From DAOOOW01 sp035387885 (lineage in GTDB: Bacteria > Patescibacteriota > Patescibacteriia > UBA2196), in contig DAOOOW010000011.1 in assembly GCA_035387885.1 (NCBI GenBank), positions 1 through 37,222 on the forward strand: DNA of 37,222 nt, given 5' to 3'. Numbering within the stretch: the first letter of the stretch is position 1; each line of letters begins with the position of its first letter. Under the pieces are notes generated by a model, which was not told the origin of the DNA, did no database searches, and was given only the letters and a program-made list of their open reading frames with translations. Both the position numbers and the translations under genes were made by a program. Below are positions 1 to 8,432 of this stretch, piece by piece.

Positions 1-1102
1 ATTTTTTAGCAAATTCAAAATCTCTTTCATCATGCGCCGGCACGGCCATAATCGCGCCAGTACCATAACCCATCATCACATAATCGGCCACAAAAATCGG
101 AATTTCTTTGCCATTCACCGGATTAATTGCTTTTAATCCTTTTAATTCAACTCCCGTTTTTTCTTTATTCAAATCTGCTCGCTCCAAATCAGATTTCTTT
201 TTTGTTTCCTCAATATATTCTTTTATTTCTTGGAAATTGAAAATTGTATCTTGGAAATTGTTCACGAGCTGATGTTCTGGAGCAATCACCATAAATGTTG
301 CCCCAAACAAAGTATCCGGCCGCGTGGTAAATACTTCTAAATAATTTTGATTATTGGAATTTGTAATTGGAGATTTATTTGGAAATTGAAAATTGAAAAT
401 TGGAAACTTTACAGACGCTCCCTCCGACCGCCCAATCCAGTTTATTTGCTGTGTTTTTATCCTCTCCAGATAATTCACCAAATCCAAATCTTCAATCAAG
501 CGATCAGCGTATTTGGTAATTTTCAAAACCCACTGCTCTTTTATTTTTTTCACCACCTCGCCCCCGCACCGTTCACACGCGCCATTAACCACTTCTTCAT
601 TAGCCAAACCAATTTTACAAGAAGTACACCAATTAATTGTTTCTTTTTTCTTTTCAGCGAGCCCGTGTTTAAACATTTGCACAAAAATCCACTGCGTCCA
701 CTTGTAATAATCTTCATCAGTCGTGGAAAAAGATCGGCTCCAATCAAAAGAAAAACCCGCCTCTTTAAGTTGTTTGATAAAAGTGGCAATATTTTTGGCT
801 GTGGCCTCTTGGGGCTTTATTTTTTTCTTAATGGCGTAATTTTCTGTGGGCAAACCAAAAGCATCAAAACCAATCGGGAATAAAACATTATAGCCCTGCA
901 TCCGACGCTTGCGAGCGATAATATCCATGGCTGTGTTAGAGCGCAGATGGCCCGTGTGTAAACCATCACCAGAAGGATAAGGAAATTCTATCAACCCAAA
1001 AAATTTATTTTTGGTTTTATCCTCGTGGGCCTCAAAAATTTTCTGGTCTTGCCAGAACTGTTGCCATTTAGACTCAATGCTTTGTTGATTATACTTTTCC
1101 AT
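1..1102 (-). CDS. leuS: Leucyl-tRNA synthetase, N-terminal part (runs off the left edge)
   Basis: Class I aminoacyl-tRNA synthetase that charges tRNA-Leu in the cytoplasm. About 367 codons are present, read from an ATG at 1102 with no stop before the window edge. Visible parts are the Rossmann-fold signature PYPSGDGLHTGH near residue 42, a KWTQW block, a zinc-knuckle-like stretch with CTSC and CERC near residues 150-170, the start of the CP1 editing domain (GRSEGASV; TTRPDTLFGAT), and the editing-site motif GTGAIMAVPAHDERD at the edge. The HTGH form in a PSGDG context is typical of Patescibacteria-type LeuS. Two short-period AT-rich stretches (about 228-262 and 350-408) add Asn/Phe/Gln-rich residues to the editing domain and look like in-frame repeat insertions. 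The KMSKS region lies outside the window. Confidence 0.95.
   Translation of the reverse strand, partial: MEKYNQQSIESKWQQFWQDQKIFEAHEDKTKNKFFGLIEFPYPSGDGLHTGHLRSNTAMDIIARKRRMQGYNVLFPIGFDAFGLPTENYAIKKKIKPQEATAKNIATFIKQLKEAGFSFDWSRSFSTTDEDYYKWTQWIFVQMFKHGLAEKKKETINWCTSCKIGLANEEVVNGACERCGGEVVKKIKEQWVLKITKYADRLIEDLDLVNYLERIKTQQINWIGRSEGASVKFPIFNFQFPNKSPITNSNNQNYLEVFTTRPDTLFGATFMVIAPEHQLVNNFQDTIFNFQEIKEYIEETKKKSDLERADLNKEKTGVELKGLKAINPVNGKEIPIFVADYVMMGYGTGAIMAVPAHDERDFEFAKK
228..408 (-). repeat. Short-period repeat insertions inside leuS
   Basis: Two stretches, 228-262 and 350-408, are built from variations of GGAAATTG/GAAAATTG and encode NNFQ- and NFQF-type peptides in the editing domain. They match the style of intergenic short-period repeats elsewhere in the window. 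The 20-mer at 241-260 is nearly the same (19 of 20) as the sequence around the uvrC-leader insertion once that insertion is removed. That these residues are additions relative to other LeuS proteins is my inference from the family pattern. Confidence 0.6.
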
Positions 1103-1130
1103 ATATTTTAATGCCCTTAATTTTACTTCA

Positions 1131-1159
1131 AATTTACATTTTTAGCAAATATTTGACAA
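1131..1159 (-). promoter_or_regulatory. Candidate sigma70-type promoter of leuS
   Basis: On the minus strand TTGTCA (1154-1159), a 17-nt spacer and TAAATT (1131-1136) lie about 29 nt before the leuS ATG. The -35 matches 5 of 6 and the -10 matches 4 of 6. Confidence 0.45.
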
Positions 1160-1327
1160 TGGTTTAACCTTGGGTGTATGTCGGCCAACAAAGCAGTCTT
1201 TAACAGCCAAAACCTTTTAAAAATCTTCTCTTTATGATACAATAAACTTACTTTAATTTCTTTAAAAATCAGCTTATCTATCAGTTTATTAGCCAAAAAT
1301 TAGGGCTAAGTAAAAATTATTTTCTAA

Positions 1328-1464
1328 GTCAAGATTGATAAAATTTAGAGTGATAATTGTTTGAACCCTCCTTGCTTTTGCATTATGGACGAATATTGCC
1401 TTAAATTAAAACCAAAAAGCAAGAGAGGGCGAGTTCTTATCACGATAAATTTATCAATCTTGAC
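1328..1464. repeat. Large imperfect inverted repeat / possible structured RNA
   Basis: The arms 1328-1379 and 1414-1464 pair over most of their length. There is a perfect 15-bp outer stem (GTCAAGATTGATAAA), then 4 bp, a 2-nt mismatch, a 7-bp stem (GTGATAA), an internal loop, and an inner stem of about 14 bp (CCCTCC-TTGCTTTT). The apical loop is about 34 nt. The rod with internal bulges could be a small RNA, a leader of the downstream M23 gene, or a transposon-derived palindrome. No poly-T follows, so it is not a simple terminator. Confidence 0.75.
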
Positions 1465-1589
1465 GACATTAAACTCTTTGATAAAACGATACCCAAGACT
1501 TTTTAAAGAATTATTAATGTCCTATCAGTAAAAATATCAAACAATGGTTTATAGTTTTACTCTCTTTTTTAATAAAAGGAGTAACTTAC

Positions 1590-2867
1590 TTGGCCAAAAT
1601 TATTGGTCGTATTTTTTTGTTTATCACTAAACCATTAAGGAAAATATTTAAATTTATTTTTAGGAAGATTCTTTTACCAATTTACAATATTCTCCATCTA
1701 ACCAAAAAACAAACTAGAATCTCGGTAGAATCCAAAGGTGGAGGCAAATTAAGCATTTTAATAACTAGTAAATTTTTTCTATATTTAACTTTTATCTTTG
1801 TAGCCATTATAATTTTAACCAATAATTTTATTATTAAAGGTGTGGCAGCTGAAGATTTGGGCAAAAAAAGTGTTTTTTATAAATTGGCTCAAGGCAATGA
1901 ATTTGACGAAATAATTGTTGAAGAATCACAAATGGCTGGAGAAAAAATTATTAATAATTTAGCCCTTAATAATTCTGCGTCAGAACCTTTTGCTTATAAT
2001 TTGGAAAAGAATGCTGTGGCCGAAGATTTCCCGTTGGAACTGGAAGAAAATATTCCCGCCGAAGGATTAATTGCCAATAATTTACAAAAAAATTCTGGCG
2101 TTAACACCAACTCTAATACTCAAGTAAGAACAGAAGTTGAAGAATATATTGTCCAATCTGGAGAAACAGTTTCGACTATTGCCAAAAAATTTAATATTTC
2201 AGTCAATACCATTCTTTGGGCCAATAATCTCAGTGCCAACAGCTTGATTAAACCTGGTAATAAATTGATTATCTTGCCGGTCAGTGGCGTTTTGCATCAA
2301 GTAAAAAAAGGTGATACGCTGTCTGCTTTAGTTAAAAAATATGGTGTGGAAGTTAATAAAATTTTAGCTTCCAACCAAATTATTAGCGAAGAGCAAATTT
2401 CTATTGGTCAAAATTTAATTATTCCTGGTGGGGAAATTAAAAAATCCACACCAGCATCAACCAATTCTTTGGCCAGTAATTTAAGAAGTAAATCCAATGA
2501 ATCTAAAGCTGGGGGTTATATCTGGCCAACCAGTGCTCGTTATATTACTCAATATTTTGGTTGGCGCCACAATGGTCTTGACATAGCCGGCCCTTTAGGC
2601 ACCCCCATTTATGCTGCTAAACCAGGTAAAGTTATTACTGCTGGCTGGAATAGTGGTGGTTATGGCAACTATATTATTCTCCAACACACTGATGGCACCA
2701 AAACACTTTATGGTCACATGACAAAACTTTATGTTAAAGCTGGTAATCAAGTAGAACAAGGCGAAACTATTGGCGCTATGGGTTCTACAGGCAGATCTAC
2801 TGGCCCACATTTGCATTTTGAAATTATTATTAATGGCAAAAGAGTTAATCCGTTGTCTTACTTCTAA
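1590..2867 (+). CDS. Membrane-anchored M23 peptidase with two LysM domains
   Basis: Predicted cell-wall endopeptidase. The start is a TTG, chosen because an AAAAGGAG ribosome-binding site (1574-1581) sits 8 nt before it. A basic cytoplasmic N-terminus is followed by one transmembrane segment (about residues 60-84). Two LysM peptidoglycan-binding modules follow (about 187-232 and 235-280), then a C-terminal M23 zinc metallopeptidase domain with the ligand motifs HNGLD (about residue 328) and HLHFE (about 405). The set of residues expected for a lysostaphin-type or NlpD-like enzyme is intact. It is divergent from leuS and is followed directly by a strong hairpin terminator, so it is probably monocistronic. 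Substrate specificity cannot be read from the sequence. Confidence 0.92.
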   Translation: MAKIIGRIFLFITKPLRKIFKFIFRKILLPIYNILHLTKKQTRISVESKGGGKLSILITSKFFLYLTFIFVAIIILTNNFIIKGVAAEDLGKKSVFYKLAQGNEFDEIIVEESQMAGEKIINNLALNNSASEPFAYNLEKNAVAEDFPLELEENIPAEGLIANNLQKNSGVNTNSNTQVRTEVEEYIVQSGETVSTIAKKFNISVNTILWANNLSANSLIKPGNKLIILPVSGVLHQVKKGDTLSALVKKYGVEVNKILASNQIISEEQISIGQNLIIPGGEIKKSTPASTNSLASNLRSKSNESKAGGYIWPTSARYITQYFGWRHNGLDIAGPLGTPIYAAKPGKVITAGWNSGGYGNYIILQHTDGTKTLYGHMTKLYVKAGNQVEQGETIGAMGSTGRSTGPHLHFEIIINGKRVNPLSYF

Positions 2868-2917
2868 ACTTTGTTAATTTAAGATTGCACCTTGAATCAA
2901 TTTGTATTGACCTAAAT

Positions 2918-2950
2918 AAAAAAGCGCTGGTTCAAAACCCAGCGTTTTTT
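2918..2950. terminator. Rho-independent terminator, probably bidirectional
   Basis: Stem CGCTGG/CCAGCG (2925-2930 with 2939-2944) is flanked by an A-run on the left and a T-run on the right. It can therefore end the M23 gene on the plus strand and the zinc-ribbon gene (stop at 2960) on the minus strand. Confidence 0.85.
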
Positions 2951-2959
2951 GTGTTGTTT

Positions 2960-3157
2960 TTATTTCCTTATTTGTAAAATTAAAATATATTTTTTTGATT
3001 TTTTACAACCCCACCTTCCGGTTGTACATCTAAAAAAAATTTTATCCTTATTTGCTGTTGTTTCTAGCCCGACATCGGCTGCCGCAGGTGCTTTGCAAAA
3101 AGGACAACACAAATGTCCCTCTCCATTTTCTACTTGTATAATTTTTTTTTCATCCAT
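2960..3157 (-). CDS. Small zinc-ribbon protein, 65 aa
   Basis: Unknown function. A very strong ribosome-binding site, AAAGGAGGAGG, lies just before the ATG at 3157, and a near-consensus promoter lies at 3209-3237, so this is a real gene despite its size. The protein has a CPFC pair near residue 18 and a second pair (RCTTGRWGC) about 25-30 residues later, which suggests one zinc ribbon, with a basic C-terminus (KKSKK). It may be a nucleic-acid-binding or regulatory peptide; the sequence does not say more. It converges on the M23 gene and shares its terminator. The opposite-strand frame has no translation signals. Confidence 0.8.
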   Translation of the reverse strand: MDEKKIIQVENGEGHLCCPFCKAPAAADVGLETTANKDKIFFRCTTGRWGCKKSKKYILILQIRK

Positions 3158-3208
3158 CGTACCTCCTCCTTTAAAATAGTTTTATTTATTTTTCCACACA
3201 CAAAATAC

Positions 3209-3237
3209 AGCATATCAATCTTTAAAAAACCTGTCAA
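3209..3237 (-). promoter_or_regulatory. Strong sigma70-type promoter of the zinc-ribbon gene
   Basis: On the minus strand a perfect TTGACA (3232-3237), a 17-nt spacer and TATGCT (3209-3214) sit just after the pilB stop. They give a leader of about 45 nt ending in a consensus Shine-Dalgarno. Confidence 0.8.
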
Positions 3238-3252
3238 GATCAAATTTATATT

Positions 3253-5052
3253 TTAAGTCACGACCCTAAACACTTCTTCTACACTAGTTAATCCTTTAAT
3301 AGCTTTTAACAAACCATCTTGCACTAAAGTTAACATTCCTTGGTTAACAGCCAATTCCCTAATTTTATATTCAGAAACTTCATTAGATAAAATCACCTGT
3401 TCTATGTCTTTATTCATAGCAAACATTTCGAAAATACCAATTCTGCCTTTATAACCCAGCTGATTGCACTCGGCACAACCAACAGCTGTATAAAATTTTG
3501 TTTGTTCCAGGTTGAAATTTATTTTATTAACAACATTACCCATTATTTCTAAGATTTTATTTTTTATGGTCGCCTCTAAAATAATTTCTTTTTTACATTT
3601 ATCACACAATTTTCTAACCAATCTTTGAGCAATAATCAGATTAAGAGCCGGAGCTAATAAATATGATTTAGCTCCCATGGCTAAAAATCTGGGAATAGCT
3701 CCAGCCGCATCATTGGTGTGCAAAGTTGATAAAACCAAATGACCAGTCAAGGCAGCATTTAAAGCAATATCGACAGTTTCTAAGTCGCGCATTTCACCAA
3801 CCATAATAATATCTGGATCTTGACGCACAATAGAACGTAAACCCTTAGCAAAAGTGTAATCTCTAGCTGGTTCAACTTGCGATTGATTAATACCTTTAAC
3901 TTCATATTCAACAGGATCTTCAATAGTAATAATTTTGGTTTCTGAATTATTTAATTGATTTAAAATTGCATAAAGAGTAGTGGTTTTACCAGAACCAGTA
4001 GGACCAGTGGTAATAATCATGCCATTGGGTCGGCTGATGTGCTCTATCAAAAGCTGATAATTCTTTTCTTCCAATCCCAAATCTTTGATAGCAAAACTAT
4101 CAACTTTGGATAATAACAACCTCATCACCACTGACTCGCCATAATTGGTTGGCAAAGTGGAAACACGCACATCAACTTTATCGCCTTGCAATAAAATGGA
4201 AAAACGACCATCTTGTGGCTTATCAAAAATGTTTAATTTCAAACCAGATAATAATTTTAAACGTGAAATTAATTGTTGCCAAATACTTTTATCTAATTCT
4301 CCTGCTGTATTTAAAACTCCATCGACCCGATAACGTAATTTAATACCATCAGCTTCGGCCTCAATGTGAATATCAGAAGCTTCTGTTTTAAGACCGGTGG
4401 CAACAATAACCGCCACCAATTCCGTGGTCGAAGCAGTTTTAATTAAAGCCATAATGTCAGCCAAATTTTTTAACTGTCCTGAAAATTTAGTTAAATCACT
4501 TTCCGTAATAATTACCCCATGACTAACTTCTCTAATTTGGGGAATAGCTTCATATTGTTTTAAGGCGGATGCGAAACTCACTTCTGAAGTTAAAAAAACT
4601 TCTATATCCACTCCTAACTGGTTAGCCATTTCTTGTTTTAATTGTTCAATAATTGCTGCCTCTTGATTTAAAAAAGCCAACCTGGCAACTTTGTGAGGAG
4701 CAAAATAAAAACAAATTACTTTCTTAGATCTAACATCTTCCAAATTTATGACCTCCAAAACATCAGTTGGAATAGGAATGCCTTTTAAATTAACATAGCC
4801 CCAATTTAAATTTTGGGCTTGCAAACGCAATTCTTCTTCTATTTGTTTTTGCCTTAATTCTTTCATTTTATTGGCCAAGGCTAAACTACTATCAACTTCT
4901 TTTTCTTGGTGATCTGGTGTTGTCTGAGCGCCAGACGCAGACAAATTTTGCTGTGGTTTTTGATTGGAATTAAAACTTAAATTATCACTCAACTGAGCCA
5001 AATTATCTTGAGCATTTTTATTTTCTTGAATTAAATCGTTAATGTTTTTCAT
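3253..5052 (-). CDS. pilB: Type IV pilus / type II secretion assembly ATPase (PilB/GspE family)
   Basis: Cytoplasmic hexameric ATPase that powers pilus extension or secretion. A poorly conserved N-terminal part (about 100 residues, Gln/Asn-rich start) is followed by the GspE N2-like domain and then the ATPase core. The core has Walker A GPTGSGKTTT (about residue 350), Asp-box and Walker B (DPDIIMVGEMRD), His-box (TGHLVLSTLHTND) and the family zinc site made of CDKC and CAEC. I prefer ATG 5052; a TTG four codons upstream (5064) is possible, and neither has a clear ribosome-binding site. No pilin, PilC or PilT gene is adjacent. PilB and GspE cannot be separated by sequence alone, but PilB is the usual identity in this type of genome. 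Confidence 0.9.
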   Translation of the reverse strand: MKNINDLIQENKNAQDNLAQLSDNLSFNSNQKPQQNLSASGAQTTPDHQEKEVDSSLALANKMKELRQKQIEEELRLQAQNLNWGYVNLKGIPIPTDVLEVINLEDVRSKKVICFYFAPHKVARLAFLNQEAAIIEQLKQEMANQLGVDIEVFLTSEVSFASALKQYEAIPQIREVSHGVIITESDLTKFSGQLKNLADIMALIKTASTTELVAVIVATGLKTEASDIHIEAEADGIKLRYRVDGVLNTAGELDKSIWQQLISRLKLLSGLKLNIFDKPQDGRFSILLQGDKVDVRVSTLPTNYGESVVMRLLLSKVDSFAIKDLGLEEKNYQLLIEHISRPNGMIITTGPTGSGKTTTLYAILNQLNNSETKIITIEDPVEYEVKGINQSQVEPARDYTFAKGLRSIVRQDPDIIMVGEMRDLETVDIALNAALTGHLVLSTLHTNDAAGAIPRFLAMGAKSYLLAPALNLIIAQRLVRKLCDKCKKEIILEATIKNKILEIMGNVVNKINFNLEQTKFYTAVGCAECNQLGYKGRIGIFEMFAMNKDIEQVILSNEVSEYKIRELAVNQGMLTLVQDGLLKAIKGLTSVEEVFRVVT

Positions 5053-5182
5053 ATATTTACCCAACCCCGACTTTTTGCTTTTTAAATTATTTATTATTTA
5101 TAACCAACACTTAGTCAATTAAAAAAATCTACTAAATTTATTATCCTGATAAAATAACAAACAAAAAGTTGGCGCTGGGTTC

Positions 5183-5210
5183 ATTATAACACAATTTATT
5201 TGTTAAACAA
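5183..5210 (-). promoter_or_regulatory. Promoter of pilB with extended -10
   Basis: On the minus strand TTGTTT (5205-5210), a 16-nt spacer and a perfect TATAAT (5183-5188) preceded by TGT, which forms an extended -10. It lies directly downstream of the terminator of the preceding gene and implies a leader of about 120 nt. Confidence 0.65.
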
Positions 5211-5250
5211 ACAAAAAAAACAAAACGCCAACTAAGGTTAGTTGACGCCA
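5210..5250 (-). terminator. Terminator of the 336-aa membrane protein gene
   Basis: On the minus strand an interrupted stem (GGCGTCAACTAA with TTAGTTGGCG, 5226-5249) is followed by a long T-rich run. It abuts the pilB promoter. Confidence 0.8.
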
Positions 5251-5278
5251 TAAAAAATTATTTTTTATGCTAAAAATT

Positions 5279-6289
5279 CTAAAAATCTAAAGTTTTATTT
5301 TTCTTGGTCATTAATCTGGCTATTAAACGAGTTATTTTGGGATACACCACACCTTCATTTAAACGATCAAATAATAAAACCCAAGCGGTATTTTGATAAG
5401 CCATAAGCATAGCACCAAATAAAAATAAAACTAAAGCTACTACAATTAGAGCTAAAACTACCCCAACCATCATAGAGCCAGAAATATTTAAAGCATATAA
5501 AAGATATAAAATAAATGCCAAAGGAATAGCCAGAATAATCGCCACCAAAATCATGGCCAAGCCCACGGTCACGGTGATTAAAAACATTAAAATAGCCATC
5601 TCTAGAGAAACAATCCAATTTTTCAAAAATAATTGCCAACCACTTTTTATGGCTTGCCTCATTTTTTCTTTTCTTAAAACTACATACATCACAGCATATT
5701 TAATTAGAAAAGAAATAATCGCAGCCAAAGGTATTAAAACAATAAAAGATAATAAAAATAAAATTAATTGCCAAATGCTACTATTGGTTTTTAGATAAGC
5801 CCAAAGAAAAGGCAAACTAACCCCTAATAAAACTAGATAAATTATGACTTTACCCAAAATGTTCAAACCTAGAACTTGCCAAAAATTTTGTTTGCCAGTT
5901 TTAAACGATAAAACAAAATTTGAAGTTTGTTTATGGTATTCACGATAAGCTCCTGCTATTAAACCAGCTTCAGCTACCACGCTTAACCAGACAAAAAATA
6001 AAAGCACTATTAATAAAATTAACAGCAAAAGTACATTCATTAAATCAAAGCTGCCAATAAAAATTCCTAAGTTGTCAAAGACATTGCTAAAAATACCAGT
6101 TGAAAGGTTGTGGCTGATATTATCCAAAACACTAATTCCACTATTTAAATCAGAAAAGTTATTAATTACTGTGTTTAACTCTCCAGAGGAAGCCATAAAA
6201 GCGGCAAAAAAACCAAAGAACCATAAATATTTAGCGCGCCAAATTATTTGCCAGGCAATTTTTAAAATTGGACGATAGACAGTTGTCAT
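5279..6289 (-). CDS. Polytopic membrane protein, unknown function
   Basis: 336 residues with a short amphipathic N-terminus (RPILKIAWQIIWRAKYLW), an Asn/Ser-rich loop (about residues 38-75) and about five or six hydrophobic stretches (near 22-36, 82-110, 137-160, 172-205, 228-262 and 270-305). The architecture resembles uncharacterised DUF975-like or GlpQ-membrane-domain-like proteins, with repeated helices and a KSGWQLFLKNW-type amphipathic segment, but I do not recognise a defined family. It has its own terminator and is preceded by a large hairpin element, so it is probably expressed separately from ftsH. Confidence 0.75.
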   Translation of the reverse strand: MTTVYRPILKIAWQIIWRAKYLWFFGFFAAFMASSGELNTVINNFSDLNSGISVLDNISHNLSTGIFSNVFDNLGIFIGSFDLMNVLLLLILLIVLLFFVWLSVVAEAGLIAGAYREYHKQTSNFVLSFKTGKQNFWQVLGLNILGKVIIYLVLLGVSLPFLWAYLKTNSSIWQLILFLLSFIVLIPLAAIISFLIKYAVMYVVLRKEKMRQAIKSGWQLFLKNWIVSLEMAILMFLITVTVGLAMILVAIILAIPLAFILYLLYALNISGSMMVGVVLALIVVALVLFLFGAMLMAYQNTAWVLLFDRLNEGVVYPKITRLIARLMTKKNKTLDF

Positions 6290-6334
6290 ATTTTTGTTTT
6301 TTATTTTATTTTATTAAATAGATTTTATTTTTCC

Positions 6335-6520
6335 GTTCGCTTGGCGTAGCTTTAGATTAGAAATTCGAGACGAGTTTGGCGTTAAGAATTGAATGGAAAG
6401 GAGGCCTATGTAATAAGGCCAACTAGGCATCCATTCAATTTAGCCAAGCGAGTCCGAATTTCTTCTAAAGCGCAGCAGCGAACCAGTTTTTGGCGCTACC
6501 TTTTTGTCCAAAAAGGTAGC
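6335..6520. repeat. Composite palindromic element downstream of ftsH
   Basis: An imperfect long inverted repeat spans 6335-6483. It begins GTTCGCT and ends AGCGAAC, with matching internal blocks (CTTTAGA, AGAAATTCG, TTGAATGG) and an apical GCCTA/TAGGC hairpin. Next to it is an 11-bp perfect hairpin (arms 6495-6505 and 6510-6520, GCTACCTTTTT). The small hairpin lies just after the ftsH stop and may act as its terminator. The larger part looks like a structured RNA or a non-autonomous palindromic element. Confidence 0.7.
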
Positions 6521-6540
6521 AATAAAAAAATTTATTATTT

Positions 6541-8394
6541 TTAATTAATTTTGGCACCCACTATAGCCTCAAATTCTTCTTTTTCCAAAGTTTCTTTTTC
6601 CATCAACTTATCCACTATAGCATTTAAAACTTCCTTGTCACTATTTATTATATCACAAGCGACCTGATATGCGCTAGCCAAAGTCTGGCTAACTTCTCGA
6701 TCAATTTCTTCGGCTATTTTTTCTGAATAATCTTTTTGTTCACCAAAATCTCTACCCAAATAAATTAACTCGTCTCTTTCACCATAAGTGCGCGGGCCCA
6801 TTTTTTCACTCATGCCATATTCCACGATCATCCTGCGAGCCAATTTAGTAGCTTGTCGCAAATCTGATTGCGCGCCAGTTGTCACTTCGCCAAAAATATT
6901 TTTTTCTGTAGCATGCCCTGCGAGTAATACAGAAAGTTCTGCCAAAAATTCTGATTTAGTATGCATGTGTTTATCAGTTTCCGGCACTTTTAAAGTATAA
7001 CCACCAGCTGAACCACGAGAAATTATAGAAACTTTTTGCACTGGATCGCTTTTGGGTAATTTATGAGCTATTAAAGCATGCCCGGCCTCATGATATGCAG
7101 TTACTCTTTTTTCATGTTCAATAATTTGACGAGATTTTCTCTTAGGACCAAGAAGTACTTTTTCAATACTTTCTAAAACATCTTCTAAACTAATTTTTTT
7201 GCGATTTTTTCTAGCTGTTAAAATAGCTGCTTCATTCATTAAGTTGGCCAAGTCAGCTCCAGAAAAACCTGGCGTACGTTCAGCAATTCTTCTTAAATCT
7301 ATTTCCTTGGCCAAGGGTTTATTAGCAACATGAATTTTCAAAATTTCAATTCTATCGTTAATGTCTGGCAAATCTAAAGTTACTCGACGATCAAATCTGC
7401 CAGGTCGAAGCAAAGCTGTATCCAAAACATCCGGTCGATTGGTGGCTGCCAAAACAATGACTCCGGAATTGGTTTCAAAACCATCCATTTCTACCAAAAT
7501 TTGATTTAGAGTTTGTTCTCTTTCATCATGAGAGCCACCGCCAAAACCGCTGCCACGTTGCCTGCCAATAGCATCAAGTTCATCAATAAAAACAATGCAA
7601 GGAGCATTTTTTTTAGCTTTTTGAAATAAAGAACGCACCCGGCTAGCACCCACGCCCACAAACATTTCTACAAATTCTGAACCAGATACATGAAAAAATG
7701 GCACACCGGCTTCCCCAGATACCGCTTTGGCCATTAGTGTTTTACCAGTGCCTGGCGCGCCCACCAAAAGCACACCCTTAGGAATTTTGGCTCCTAATTC
7801 GCTAAATTTTTTAGAATTTTTTAAAAATTCTACCACTTCTAATAATTCTTCTTTGGCTTCTCTATTACCAGCCACATCTTTAAAAGAAATTTTTTCTTTT
7901 TTGTCATTTTTCTTATTACTATCATTAGTTTCTGATTGCCCAAAAGACATGGCTCGGCTATTAATATTCTGAGCTTGACGGGCGATCATTAAAACAAAGA
8001 AAATTACAAAAATAAAAGGGATAATAAAAGGTAATAAATTATTCAACCAATAAGACCAGCCAGATTCTTGTTTAATAGTTACAGCTACGGACTGCATTTT
8101 TTCAGTCGGCACATTATAATTCTTTAACAAAGTAGAAAAAGATTCAGTTGCTTCTTTATCAGCTTTTAATTTCTGTCCATCAGTTAATTCAATACTTAAT
8201 TGATTGCCAGCAACCTCAACACTTTTGACTTGTCCGCCATTAATTTTGGCAATTACCTCTCCCACACCCACAGTTTTAATTTTTTCTGTTGACTGATTAT
8301 TGGACAAAGAAAAAAAGACCGCGATAAACAGGCAAACAAAAATTATAATAAGAACATTTTTAACTAAATTTTTCATGTTTTTGATATTTTTCAT
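6541..8394 (-). CDS. ftsH: ATP-dependent zinc metalloprotease FtsH
   Basis: Membrane-bound AAA+ protease for quality control and turnover of membrane and regulatory proteins. Order: N-terminal transmembrane helix, short extracytoplasmic domain, second helix (about residues 110-130), AAA domain with Walker A GAPGTGKT (about 211), Walker B CIVFIDELDAIG and the second region of homology ATNRPDVLD...RPGRFDRR. The M41 protease domain follows with HEAGH (about 431) and a downstream Asp ligand in TTGAQSD. The frame stays open to 8502, but a terminator (8431-8460) and promoter (8404-8432) lie in that extension, so translation must begin at ATG 8394 or 8376. No ribosome-binding site is visible, and with the promoter at this distance the 8394 start would be nearly leaderless. 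Confidence 0.95.
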   Translation of the reverse strand: MKNIKNMKNLVKNVLIIIFVCLFIAVFFSLSNNQSTEKIKTVGVGEVIAKINGGQVKSVEVAGNQLSIELTDGQKLKADKEATESFSTLLKNYNVPTEKMQSVAVTIKQESGWSYWLNNLLPFIIPFIFVIFFVLMIARQAQNINSRAMSFGQSETNDSNKKNDKKEKISFKDVAGNREAKEELLEVVEFLKNSKKFSELGAKIPKGVLLVGAPGTGKTLMAKAVSGEAGVPFFHVSGSEFVEMFVGVGASRVRSLFQKAKKNAPCIVFIDELDAIGRQRGSGFGGGSHDEREQTLNQILVEMDGFETNSGVIVLAATNRPDVLDTALLRPGRFDRRVTLDLPDINDRIEILKIHVANKPLAKEIDLRRIAERTPGFSGADLANLMNEAAILTARKNRKKISLEDVLESIEKVLLGPKRKSRQIIEHEKRVTAYHEAGHALIAHKLPKSDPVQKVSIISRGSAGGYTLKVPETDKHMHTKSEFLAELSVLLAGHATEKNIFGEVTTGAQSDLRQATKLARRMIVEYGMSEKMGPRTYGERDELIYLGRDFGEQKDYSEKIAEEIDREVSQTLASAYQVACDIINSDKEVLNAIVDKLMEKETLEKEEFEAIVGAKIN

Positions 8395-8403
8395 ATAACT
8401 TAT

Positions 8404-8432
8404 AGTATACAACAAAAAAATATTTTTTACAA
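8404..8432 (-). promoter_or_regulatory. Promoter of ftsH
   Basis: On the minus strand TTGTAA (8427-8432), a 17-nt spacer and TATACT (8404-8409). The predicted transcript starts at about 8397, only a few bases before ATG 8394. Confidence 0.75.

Larger units (their letters stand above)
1103..1589. other. 487-nt divergent intergenic region between leuS and the M23 gene
   Basis: Holds a candidate leuS promoter (1131-1159) and a large imperfect inverted repeat (1328-1464). Otherwise it is AT-rich sequence with a TATAGT hexamer near 1553 that lacks a convincing -35. A 48-codon ORF at 1385-1531 overlaps the hairpin and lacks a ribosome-binding site, so it is not called. Confidence 0.6.

Noticed and set aside
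347..883. 178-aa open frame on the plus strand
   Set aside because: It lies wholly opposite leuS, has no ribosome-binding site and has no recognisable domain; it mirrors leuS codons.
1385..1531. 48-codon ORF on the plus strand in the leuS-M23 gap
   Set aside because: No ribosome-binding site, basic low-information sequence, and it overlaps the arm of a large inverted repeat that explains the sequence better.
2949..3179. 76-aa plus-strand frame opposite the zinc-ribbon gene
   Set aside because: The minus-strand frame has a consensus ribosome-binding site, promoter and zinc ligands; the plus-strand frame has none of these.
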